Assembly (NCBI RefSeq): GCF_002865645.1 | Contig: NW_020194628.1 | Location: 1,054,001-1,118,000 of the forward strand | Source: Hyaloscypha bicolor E | Taxonomy: Eukaryota > Ascomycota > Leotiomycetes > Helotiales > Hyaloscyphaceae | Length of the DNA stretch: 64,000 nucleotides | Direction of reading: 5' to 3' | Shown: positions 35,253 through 46,699 of the stretch, piece after piece | How the letters are laid out: each line of letters starts with the position of its first letter | Numbering within the stretch: the stretch's first letter is position 1 | Notes under the pieces: model-generated | Database searches by the model: none | What the model saw: only the letters and a program-made list of their open reading frames with translations | What the model was told of the DNA's origin: nothing | Position numbers and translations under genes: made by a program

Positions 35253-36275
35253 TGTATAGTTATTATTATATTAAGTACTATTATTAGAGAGATTTCCAGG
35301 CAAGTCTTGACTTAACTCGAAGGCTATAGATAGAAGGTTTTGCAGAGTTAATTGGGCTAGTATAAAGGATAATAAAGAGCTAATATTAAGACGATATTTA
35401 ATTCGAGTAAGGCTTTATTATATATTCGGTATTATGAAGTTCTCCGGAATATAAGCAGAGATTATCTCTATAATAGTAATAAAGCCTTTAATAACTTAAG
35501 TACTCTGGTTAATCTTAATTAGCTAATCTAGAATAGCAAGACTCAATAATACGGCAATAGTAGAGGCGTTCTTATTACTCGGAGAATGTCCTAGAATCAT
35601 TTTACTTAGAGCAGTTACTATAGAACGAAATATATAGAGCCTATATTAACCGCTAGGACTAAAGAGAAAGGTATAGATAGTATTAACAGGAGTCTCTAGT
35701 ATTAGCGAGGATAGTATATCTGGGTAAGAGATAATCTTATAGAAATAAAGAGTCCTATCTCTAAATATCGAGAGAGTAGTTTTATTCCTTTGGCTGGTAT
35801 CTATACTATCCGTTAAGGTCTTAATAATTGCAAGCCCCGTCTCTATACCGAGTTTAGTAATAATATACTAGCGTATTCCTATATCCTTACTCTTAATGAG
35901 ATTCCAGCCTATCTGGAAGAACTTTTTTGTATCTATAGTAGCTTTGAACCATAAAGAATTCATATTGGGTCTGGGAATCATATATATCCATTTTCGGCAG
36001 ATTGCTTCGGTTTCGTTCTTACGAGGCTGTGGGTTTGTGGTATTTGATAAGCTTGCGGTGCTCGTTACTGTGTCATGGCTGAATCGATAGTGGATGCCGC
36101 GGCGGCAATAACCGCGTTTGAAGTCGAAGCAGGGCCCGGGTCTGTTGTGTCTTGAAGTCAGTGGTTGTTCCCATAAAATGCAGAGAGTATCTCGCGAGTA
36201 CTCACGGCATTCTGGAACTTGTGTGTTGTGATCTGCCAGACTTATGGATAATTGGCTAAAGATTTTACGCAAATG
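35253..36275 (-). pseudogene. NFX1/ZNFX1-type helicase, N-terminal fragment with CCCH finger
   Basis: Minus-strand frame with PCFDFKRGYCRRGIHYRFSHD near 36140-36075. The spacing C-x7-C-x5-Y-x3-H is that of a CCCH zinc finger whose third Cys has become Tyr (TAT at 36087-36089, one G-to-A from TGT). It continues as FKATIDTKKFFQIGWNLI and then, with scattered stops, to the retrotransposon at 35252. A CCCH finger ahead of an SF1 helicase is a known fungal NFX1-type arrangement; relatives act in RNA-directed silencing or RNA surveillance. No ATG was found in frame near the finger, so the true start is upstream or lost. AT content increases sharply towards the insertion. Confidence 0.75.
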
Positions 36276-36622
36276 GACAGAGCTATAGGTCGCAGCGTGA
36301 GAAGGCTATGATTGAAGGAGGTAGAGCGTAGGAACCTTTAGAAACACTTCATCTATGCAGGACATGCTTTGGGAAGCCTCATCAGGCTATGAGGCCTCCC
36401 GGTTCAACTGAAGGCAGTTTTGAGGCTCCCGACGACTGGTTGCTGAAAAAGCATGTGTGATAAGGAATTTTGAATCATTGTGTCGAATGGGAAGTCGTTG
36501 GTAAACGCACGATTCGTTGTTTGAGCATCATAGGCCTCCCTGCCGTGATACAGTCGCGAGGGTGAGGTGCCACTGTCGACCCCGCTTCGAATTCGCATGC
36601 TAACTAAACCTAATTTGGTTAG
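36276..36622. other. Promoter-side region of the helicase gene, no gene supported
   Basis: Normal GC. A 64-codon minus-strand frame (36404-36598) has no recognisable features. The segment ends at the TA flanking the next element. Confidence 0.4.
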
Positions 36623-36624
36623 TA

Positions 36625-37869
36625 CTCGAGCTCCCGCTTAAATGCACGGCCCGCTTAAATGCACGCGTAACTAGAAAACTAAAATATTTAATTATTAAAT
36701 AACTACAAATTATGTTTATAGAAAGTAAGCTATTATAGAATTACTAGGTACTCTATATTTATACTTTATATAACTTTTATAATAATTCATTAATTTTATT
36801 AATAATATTTGTACTTTTTTAAGAAATAAGTAATTTATTAAAAGAATTAATAACTTTTATAATATTAATAAATCCTATAAAACCTTTATTTAATTATTTT
36901 TAAAATAATATATATTAAATTTCTTAGCTTAAATATAACCTTTAAATGCCTTTTAAAAGATGAAATATAATTTTAAAGTTTTAAAATTTTTAAAATTTAA
37001 GATTTATTTTTCAAGTTTTAATATAATTAAAAATAATTCAATTTAAAAGAATTTTTTTTAATTCAATTTTCTTACTATTATTATAAAAGGGGTTTAAGCC
37101 CTCAAAAGTCTAAGAAATATTTATTATATATTTAATTTTAATTTTTTATTTAGGATTTTAATAATAATTATATTTATTTAAATTCTTATATATTAATTAA
37201 AAACAAAACAAATATTAACCTTTAAATATAGTTCTTACCTTATAAAAAACTTATATTATTAAATAATTTTGATAAATACTTATTTAATTTATTTAATTTA
37301 AAAATTATTAAAAAAAACTAGAATATTTTAATATTTTAAAGATTAAAAATTAAATAAAAATATTTCTAAGTTTTTTAAACTTTACATAAGTAATATAAGC
37401 AATTTTATTTAAGTTTAATTAATAGCTTTTGTTTAAAACTATTATTATTTATAATCTTTTTATAATTTTTAAAAAATTAAACTAATTAAAATTTCAATTA
37501 CTTAATAATATGTAAAATATAAATCTTTTATAAATATTTATATATATTAATATATAAAACTTAAAAAATTTGAAGTTCTATTTTTAGATATTTTATTCTT
37601 ATATAAATTAATTTTTTAAAATATTTTTACAAGAAAAAAATTACGTCTTTTATAAATCTTTAAAATAAAGTACTTATATTTACGATATTATTCTTTTTAA
37701 GGTTATAATATAGAACTCTTACTATTTTAATATATTATATTTAAAGAAGTAAGTTTTTTTATTAATTAATATAAAAGTTATAAAGGTATTAAAACTATAA
37801 GTTTTCGCGATTTTCTATGCAATTCGGCCGTGCATTTAAGCGGGGCGTGCATTTAAGCGGGAGCTCGAG
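36625..37869. mobile_element. 1245-bp TIR element with TA target duplication
   Basis: The ends CTCGAGCTCCCGCTTAAATG (36625) and its reverse complement (ending at 37869) form inverted repeats of about 41 bp with one mismatch, flanked by TA at 36623-36624 and 37870-37871. Within each TIR the motif CCCGCTTAAATGCACG occurs twice in direct orientation. The interior is extremely AT-rich with no coding frame. This fits a non-autonomous or fully RIP-eroded Tc1/mariner-superfamily (pogo/Fot-like) element. The TIR layout with an internally duplicated motif resembles the transposon at 49951-51812, but the sequence differs. Confidence 0.85.
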
Positions 37870-37871
37870 TA

Positions 37872-38560
37872 ATGATAGGAACGCCCTCACCGCAAAATCT
37901 ACATCCTACCTTTATCATCTTCATCCAAGTACACGAACCCCGCAAGCTAATATCAACTTACGGCTCTGCGTCTGCGGAAAGCGCAATAGCAGAGTTCGAA
38001 CCGCTCCTCTTGTGGAATACTCGAGCTCAAAGAAGTGCTATCTTGCATGATCTCTACTTCGCAAGTGACTCGAGCTAAAGCTTGCAGTCAAGTCTGGCAT
38101 CCCGTGCGGAGCGTCCAGTGTTGAACCGATTCACCTTTCTAATTCGACGCTTGAATTGCAAGCCCTGGCAAATAAGCACGCAAAGATCCTTCCACTGTGC
38201 AACCACACCCCTCTACCGGAGGCGACATGTCGTTTGTTTTCGTGTGGAGGATGGATACTCTCTTCCAATCGCCCTTCGCGGATAGAGAGATGGCCAAGTG
38301 ACCACAGCTGTCGCACCAGCAGACGACGGTTACACAGCATGAGCTAAGTGGCAGTTATTCCCAATGCCTCAAAACGAGGCTACCAATCAATCTGCTGCTC
38401 ACATCAAATGCCTCATCTATTAATATGCTTGTCTGTCCTTGACTGCTTTCGCGGTATTATTCACAGTGCCTCGCTGCTTTGCTACTTCATCTCCACCTTC
38501 TGCCGCCTCGACGCACTTCACGTACTTTAATCAAGTCTAACTTCGCCATCGACATTCAAA
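37872..38560 (+). other. Upstream region of the dynamin-like gene, no recognised gene
   Basis: A short frame (37872-38078, starting MIGTPSPQNLHP) begins at an ATG immediately next to the transposon's TA. Other small frames overlap on both strands. None has a domain, and the ends probably include the promoter of the following gene. Confidence 0.35.
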
Positions 38561-41143
38561 ATGGTCTTGAAACCATTCTATACAGATACCCTAAACGGCT
38601 TGTGTTCTAAAGATCAACTAGATCTACTCGACTCCGTCGACTGTCTCCGTTCGTAAGGCATCAGTCATTATGTCTCACTGCTACAGATCATTGTATACGG
38701 GGACCAGTCTTCTAGGAAAAGCTCTGTGTTAGAAGCAATTTCCGGCGTATTATTTCCGATCAAGAGCAACCTGTGCACTCGATTTCCGATAGAATTAGTC
38801 CTCCGCAAGACTTTACACATTGGCGTAACCGTATCAATCGTCCCACATTACTCTCGCAGCGAATCCGAGCAAATCTCCCTCAGTGGCTTTTACGAGAAGC
38901 TAGATGGCTTCGATGGGCTTTCAATACTAATTAAGAACGCAAAAGCAGCTATGGCAATCTCAACGCATGGCAAAGCTTTCTCGAAGGACCTCCTTCGTAT
39001 TGAGGTCTCAGGCCCCGATCGGCCTTACTTGACTATTATGGACCTGCCCGGACTCATCCACTCCGAAACAAAACAGTAATCTGCTTCCGATATCGAGCTA
39101 GTACAAGACGTCGTTCAGGCCTATATAAAGGAACCTAGAAGCATTATCCTCGCGGTAATCTCCGCCAAGAATGACTATGCGAACCAGATCGTCTTAAAGC
39201 TCGCCTGCACTACTAATAAAAGTGGTAATCGAACACTGGGTATTATTATAAAGCCGGATACTCTGATCCTTGGTTCCGAAAGTAAAGCTATATATATCTC
39301 TCTTATAAGGAACCAGGACGTCGAGTTTTATCTTGGATGGCATGTTTTGAAAAACATGGACTCCGAAACGGGAGTATGGTCGTTGGCTGATCGCGATATT
39401 AAGGAGGAGGAATTCTTCGCTCGAGGGATATAGGAGAATCTGTCTCGCTCGCTCTTGGGCATTAACAAGTTACGGAAAAGGCTTAGTAAGGTTCTTCTCG
39501 GACAGATTGCTACTGAACTACCTAGCTTAATTAATGAAATCGAAATCAAATCCAAAGCATACTATAGTCGGCTAGATAAGTTAGGAGAACCTCGAGCGAC
39601 CTTGGACGAATAATAACTCTATTTACTCCATATTAGTTAATTATTCCACTCTCTAATTAAAGCATCCATAGATAGTACGTATAATAATCCGTTCTTTGAG
39701 GATGCGAAGTCTGAACCCGGCTATTAAAAGCATATACGGGCTATAGTATAGAACCTTAACCTAGACTTTACGGAATATATTACCAGACAAGGTTACTGCC
39801 ATAAGATTATTGACTCTCTAAAGAAAACTACTGTTCCTAAAGGAGTAACTACGGCTATAAGAGAAGAATTTATAGATTACATATAGTACCTAATACGGAG
39901 GACAAAGGGTCGAGAGTTACCGGGAACCTTTAATCCTATAATAGTAGCAGATTTATTCCTAGAATAATTATCTCCTTAGAAAGTAATTACCCGGAAGTAT
40001 ATTGAAAAAGTCTGGAAGGCCGCTAAAGAATTCCTTAATCTCATAACTACCTATATCGCTAATACTATAATCTCCAAAGTACTTTTCTAAAAGATCTTCG
40101 AGCCTGCTCTAGATTAGCTATTAAGGACTCTGAACGAAAAAAGCACCGAACTACTAATACTATATTAGAAAAGCTATCCAATTACATATAACTACTATTT
40201 TACCGAGGCTCTTTAAAAGGTTCGGAACAAATAAAGCAAGGATAAGTATATAAGAATTATAAAGGATTTTTTTGGTGTCTCTTCCCTTAGTTCCGTATAT
40301 TTCGGCGGCCAAAACAAAGATCTTAATTCTCTTGTAGTAGCTCTAGTATAACGTATAGAACCTAACATGAACCGCTTTGCATGTTCCGAAGCTTTAGATT
40401 ATATATAGAGGCTTACTATAAGGTTGCCTGCTTCTTTCTTTACTTCTCGCCCCTTCTTCTATAGATCCTATAGCTAACCGATCTATGTATTGAACAGGTT
40501 GCTCTAAAACGTTTCGTCGACAATATTGCTATCGAAGTTATTAAATCTAAGCTTATCTCTCCACTTTACGATATCTTTTCTCCTATTACTGTCACTTCTA
40601 TGCCCGCCGACCTTATAACTCGCATTACTGGCGAATCTAAGGAAAACCGCGCCTAGCGCGAATAACTAACCAAATAGCTGGATATCCTTATAAAAGGCTC
40701 CGAAACCTGCAAAAGCTTTATCGGCGTCAGAGTTCTTGGTAAGAAACTCACCTAGCCTGTCGCATTCTGACGCATTACTTATGTGTTGAATAGGTGCGGA
40801 TGATAGTACGACTTATAGAGGTACCTGGTTCAAATCTGTAAACTTTAATCCTAGCGACGACGATGGAGGTTCTTCTGATAAGGGGTCTGAGTTAGACGTT
40901 AGATCTTTGTCTAATAGTTCTTACGACCGTGGAAGCCCAGCCTCCGAGGAATCCAAGCCCTTGAGCAGAGATATCGTCAAGAGGGCAGTTGAGCCCGATC
41001 CCTTAGAAGCCATTGAGATACCCAAGGCTATAGACATGCTACTAGTAGAGGAAGAGGATTCTTACCTTCCGAAGAAGAAGAAAGACAAGAAGAAGTCCAA
41101 AGTTGTATCGAAACGGGCTATATTTAAAGAACTAGAATTTTAG
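38561..41143 (+). pseudogene. Dynamin-like GTPase with stops and a mutated P-loop
   Basis: ATG at 38561 opens MVLKPFYTDTLNGLCSKDQ. The GTPase domain follows: P-loop GDQSSRKSS (Gly to Arg, codon AGG at 38714-38716), SGVLFPIKSNLCTRFP, the G3 motif MDLPGLIHSE, QAYIKEPRSIILAVISAKND and a G4 remnant KPDTL. The stalk region and GED-like end (KRFVDNIAIEVIKSK, MPADLI) are collinear. In-frame stops occur at 38654-38656 (TAA, from CAA) and repeatedly after about 39430, mostly of the C-to-T or G-to-A type. After a likely intron (ending GAATAG near 40793), a last exon encodes an acidic then Lys-rich tail (KKKKDKKKSK) to 41143. Members of the family remodel membranes; fungal Mx-like homologues are common. 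This copy cannot make a full protein. Confidence 0.8.
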
Positions 41144-42000
41144 TTCAAACATTTAGTCAGTCTTATCCTATGTTATTGGGAACCACCTGTAAATTCTAAC
41201 TTAAAAAATTCATAGACATAAATGATAAGGCATCTCTTATGTAATTACTGGTCGTTATACGTAATTAGTGCTTGAGCCTTGATTTTTAAGACTATAGCAT
41301 AGAAATATAGTATTACGATTCAACCCCATTATGTCTTAACCTTGAATGAATGTTCCTACCAACAGAGCATCCTATGTGACTCTTTATGGGAACGTGTTCC
41401 TTACAACCTGTTACGGCTGCGTGTCTAAAACTTCTCCTCCTACCTATGTCCTAAGTACTTGACGCATCCAGTTGATATGATTTCAGGCTGCTGTATGTAT
41501 TTCGAGGAAGGATTGGCGGTACCGATAGCTCCGAGACTCTTCCTTGGCTCTAACCTATTTTGGTTAGCGCAGCGTGGTGCAGCAACTTTGGATCAAGTCC
41601 ATCGTTAGATCAGCTCCGCAACAGCCTTTACAAACGATCTTCCAAGGTCCAGTGGCCAGTTTACATCTGTATTACGCGCTGTCAATCTCGCAGAGTCCTT
41701 CCGCCATCCCCGCACAAGGAAGACCGTTCCATTAACAGATCCTTCGAAACAAAAACCGAACATAAGTTACGTGTCGAACACGCACAAACGCAACTTCAAC
41801 GGCAATATCACTTTCGCTACGACCTATCCCCATCCTGCCTTGAACCAAATATAGAAGGAGATAAAAAAGACGATACTTTGGACTTGGTGCGAAGTCTTAC
41901 TAGTTCTCGAGTTCTAGGTCCTGCTGTACTCTTCAAATCCTCTACTATATTATCTAGACCGCAATGTCTCTTCCAAGGTGGATTATAACCATAGTAAAAG
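41144..42000. other. Intergenic, no supported gene
   Basis: An open plus-strand frame (41560-41988) has no ATG at its start and no domain. Its minus-strand complement stays open over part of the same distance and leads into the coiled-coil remnant at 42100-43700, which is another possible reading. Confidence 0.3.
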
Positions 42001-45000
42001 AATTCCCTATAGTTAATAAAATGCTTTTAATTTGCTAAAAAGTCTTTATACTTTTTAAGCTCTACTACCGTCATAATATTATTTACGAAATAATATATAA
42101 CCTGATTATGTAATTCCTTAAATCTCTTTTCTAAGTCTTCTATAAAAACATAGTCAACGCTTGTTTAGCGCCTTGTTTTAAAACTTTCAAAGCGTATTTT
42201 ATATTTTATATATCTTATAATATCTAATCCCGTTTTGATTATTTTCTCTTTAACTTATAAAAAATTAATATTAATAAACACTTCCTATTACAAAAGTTCC
42301 CTAAGATCCTGGCTATTAGAAACTTTTGCCCTGGCTAACATTACTTAAATCTCCTTCTGCTTAGCCTTAAATTTCTCTTTCTTTTTCTCTAACTATATTA
42401 AGCGGTTCGTTTTAAATAACTATACTTTTAATAACTTTATATACTTATCTTTATTATTAATCTTAAGCTTTAAGCTTACTAACTCTTTTTCCCTCTTATT
42501 AATAAATTGCCATACTACCTCTAAGTCCTTTTCCAGGCCGGTTACTTAACTCTTTAAAATCTCTAGCCTCTTATTAACTTCGGCTTTAACTAATTTTAGA
42601 TCCTTAATATATAAACTTAATACCTGCCTTAAGTCTTCTAAGTCCTATTTTATCTTTTTTAGCTCTGCTTATATACTATTTATTATTTATAATACTATTC
42701 TTAAATTATTTAATTCTGTCTCTAGTCTATAAACTTATTCTGTCTCTTTCCATAAGGTTTTAGTTTCTGTTTTAACTATATTTAATTCTATTATAAGCTC
42801 TGTAATAGCTGCCTTCTCTTACTAGAGTAGTACTTTATTTTTTATCTTGGCTATATCTAGTTCTTTTTTAAGGATATTTATAAGTTCTATATCTCTTTAT
42901 ATAACATTATATATTATTTTTAAGTTTTCTCCAAAGTCTCTAATAGCCATTTATTCTTGCTGCAACTACTTCTTTACCTTTATAAACTTTTTTTTAAGCT
43001 ATTTAATATATTTTGCCTTTTGCCATTAGCTTTTGGCGGCTGCCCTTACTATATCCAGTTCTACTTAAAAGTTATAAACAGCCTGGCCTTTTTATTCTAA
43101 AACTTTAACTCGTCTGCTTATAATTACTAATATTTGCTTAAGATCAGGGGTCTCTATTTCAATACCTGTTCCTATTTTATTTATAATAATAAACCAGTTA
43201 CCTAAAACCAGCTTTTATTATTTAAAATTTTTTATATAAATATTTTCATTATATATTAAGTTATTCTGATTATAAAAAGTAATAAACTTGGCAATAAACC
43301 TTTTTAGGTTTTTAATCTTATTAAACTATACTCCTGCTATAAAAAGATCTTTAAATTAAAATTTATGTAAATAAATAGTCTTATAATTACTATCTTTATA
43401 ATTCTACTCAAACTGAAGTCGTTTTATAAAAGTTATATTTATCTTCTTCACTTTTACTTTAATCTCTTTAATTTTTATAAATATTATATTTAAAGTTCTG
43501 CCTTTAATAATAACTATTTCTATAGAGTTCCTTAAGTTTTCGGCCTGCCATTAACTAATAAGTTCTAATTCGGTAACTCTTTCTTAAAAGCCTTAAAACA
43601 TTACCCTAATATTAATATCTTCTGGCCTTTATAAGTCACTCCTCTCTTATTAAGTAATTCTTGACTATAATACTTTTAATTCTATTATTACTTATTATAA
43701 ATATATAATAAACTACTATTATAATATTTCTACCGCTAATACTTGCTTATTACTCTCAAACTTATACTCCGAGATTCTATACTTAAAGTCTATAATTATT
43801 AAATAATATTTCTTTAATTTAACTGCTATCTCTCATTAATCTTAATATTATTTTATTTATATAATTTATATTTTATAAGCAGATTCATGATCTATAATTA
43901 TCTTTTTAAAAAATTTTATCTTCTATTAACTTTAATATAACTTTTTAGCTAACTCAAAATATATTTATGAATTTTTATATAATTAGTCAAAATTAATAGC
44001 CTTTAATTTTTTAATTCTGTTTCGGCCCGGCTAAACCTCGCCAAATAATTATTTAAAATTCACTTAAACCTCTAATAATTTTACTTTATAATAACAAATT
44101 TTTTATTATTATTTTATAACCTGTTTTTCACATTTTTCTAGGCATAATATAAGTATGGCATTTTAAACTACATCCCTAACTAACGTGCTCATTTGGGTTT
44201 AACTCACTTAATTTCGCTATTATAATATATTACGACTATCTATAACTACCCCTTTCATTTTATTACCATAATAAGCAATCTCAAAAAATAATATTAAAAT
44301 GCGAAAAAAAAAATTACAATACTTCGCTTAATAAATAAATCTATAACATACTTACTACTTTTTGGTATTTCATAAATATTACATATAAAAAAATAAAAAG
44401 CATATTTTTTAAACGTCTAATTATATAGCCTTTTATACCGTTATTTCATCTTGACATTTAATAATATAATAGTCCAAACCGGTGGCCTAAAAAGTTTTTA
44501 CTATTTAGTGCGAATACGAATTAAAAGTTAATAATAACTAATAATTTCTGATTTAAAATTATAATTATATCTGCCTAGCGGCCTAGTTATTATAAGTATA
44601 TTCCTGACATACTTTTAATCTGCGTTAGTATTAAGAATACTAGTAATTACATTAAACCTAAATCTAAAAACGTTTATAAATTTAATAAATTTAAAAAAAT
44701 ATTAAAGATCTAAACTAATATTAAATATCTTTTTTTTATTATCTAATTTTGGGACGAGGTTTATAAGTAAACAGAAATTATATATAATAAACATCTATAA
44801 TTAAATATATATTATCTTAAATCTCTTTTTATTATCTGTTTATATATTACTATATTAGGCGACCCTATTAATACTTTTTAATATTATATAATCTCTATTA
44901 TATTTATATTATATATATTGAATTGCCTCTCTTATATAATACTTTATTAAGTTAATAAGTATCTATATTACTTTTATATAGTCCTCTAGGTATAAAAAAT

Positions 45001-46230
45001 CCTTGACGAGCGTCTTAATTAAAAAGATTATCCTATTAATAGTAATAACGTTCTATAGTAATCTTAATTTTTGAATATTATTATATAATAATAAAAATGC
45101 ATTTTTACTCTCAATAACTTAGATAATAAAGTCTCTATCGGCTAATAATATTTTAGAGGCCTTTTTTTTAAATAGCTTTACGGTCTCAAGATCTAGATTA
45201 TATATAAGCTTTTTGTTACTATTAAGTATAAAGGTCTAAACGTACTTAATACGATCTAAATATTATATTAATTCCTAAAATGGCATGTTAATATTATATA
45301 TATTAAAGGAATTATGCCTATTTTATTATATTTAAATAATTTATATTTATATAAAGTGCCTTTTTAGAAAAATGCCTAAAAATTAATAAATAGTTTTAAA
45401 AATATAAAGCCCTTATATAAAGCTGACCTCTTCTCTATAGTTTTAAGATTATTCTCCGCGTCCTTTAACTGCCACGCCGTCCTCTAGTCAAACTTTATAT
45501 CTAGAAATTAAAAGACGGTCCTATTATTATATGAAATTGACTTAATATTATAATTTTGCTTTTATATATAATACTTATTATCCTATCTTTCTATATTATT
45601 ATAAAATTCACTTATATTAGTATTAAAGGCTTATATATATCTTTATTATAAAGCTTAACCGCCTACTACTTATTATATAAATAAATATACTACTTTATAA
45701 CTTTTAATTAATACTGTTTATAATAATATGTTAAAAAAGCGCTTTTTGAAAAGTAAAAACGCTTAATATATCCCGCGTTTTAAAGATTATTAATTATTAA
45801 TTTAAACCGGGCTAGAGCAGTAGCCAAAATTAACTAAGAAATTTCGGCCTTAATATAGTTTTTATAAACATTTAAAAAACATTTTCAAAGTCTAAATTCT
45901 TTTAGTTAGTACTCGGTATTTTTTAACTAAAATGAAATTCAAGGCCTTCCTTTAAAAGATTAATATAATAAATTGTTTAACCTGATCAGAGCTATATTAA
46001 AACGCGCTGTTTCATAGAAGTGATCCAGAGATTCGGTATTATCAAAAAACGCCGTCTGGCTAAATATCTTATATATTTACTTATAAATAAAAACAAATAA
46101 ATCATAGTTTTAATACATGGATTTAATCACTATTATATCTTATTTACATTTATATCTTCTCTACCCTAAAATAAAATCTATTTCTGGACCATAATAATAT
46201 TTGGCTATTTACTACTACTACATTTTATTA
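42001..46230. repeat. AT-rich RIP-like block with a coiled-coil coding remnant
   Basis: No intact frame is present. On the minus strand, 43150-42090 shows Lys/Glu-rich segments between stops, for example KKEKFKAKQKEI, VWQFINKREKELVSLKLKI and EDLEKRFKELHNQV, typical of a long coiled coil. The original gene or transposon is not recognised. Elsewhere only AT-rich sequence with short runs is seen. Confidence 0.55.
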
Positions 46231-46295
46231 ATCTGGAAATTTTCCGTAAGTAAAATATTCTACTCCAAGTATTAGCAGAGTATAATATTCTGTTA

Positions 46296-46690
46296 GCAAA
46301 ATATTCTAAGAGTAGAAATATTCTATATATGGCTTTAGCCGTATTTTAAAATATTTTGTTAGCAAAATATTTTACTCAAAATGTCAGCCAAATCTTAAAA
46401 TATTCCGTCAGCAGAACATTCTATATATAAAAATATTCTGCCGGCTGGAATATTCTGCCCAAATGTCAGCCAAATCTCTGAGTATTCCCCCAGCAGAATA
46501 TTCTATATGTAGGAATATTCTGCCAGCTGGAATATTCTGCCTAAATGTCAGCCAAATCTCGGAGTATTCCGCCAGTAGAATATTCTGCGTACAGGAATAT
46601 TTTACGCAAGATGTCAGCCGCGCCTTAGAATATTATACCAACGGAATACCCTACCTAAAGAGTCTCAGAAATTTCCGTGAAAATATTCTA
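46296..46690. repeat. 82-bp satellite-like tandem repeat with palindromic cores
   Basis: The marker ATGTCAGCC occurs at 46381, 46463, 46545 and 46611, giving two intervals of exactly 82 bp and a final one of 66 bp. Each unit contains several GAATATTC or AATATTCTG boxes and a GCCAGCTGGAATATTC-type palindrome; related but more degenerate units extend to about 46250. A 79-codon frame at 46463-46702 is a by-product of this array. The array is flanked on both sides by AT-rich degenerate DNA. Confidence 0.9.
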
Positions 46691-46699
46691 ATATATTAT

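Noticed and set aside
41560..41988. 142-codon plus-strand ORF
   Set aside because: No ATG at its start, no domain, and the opposite strand is also open for much of the length.
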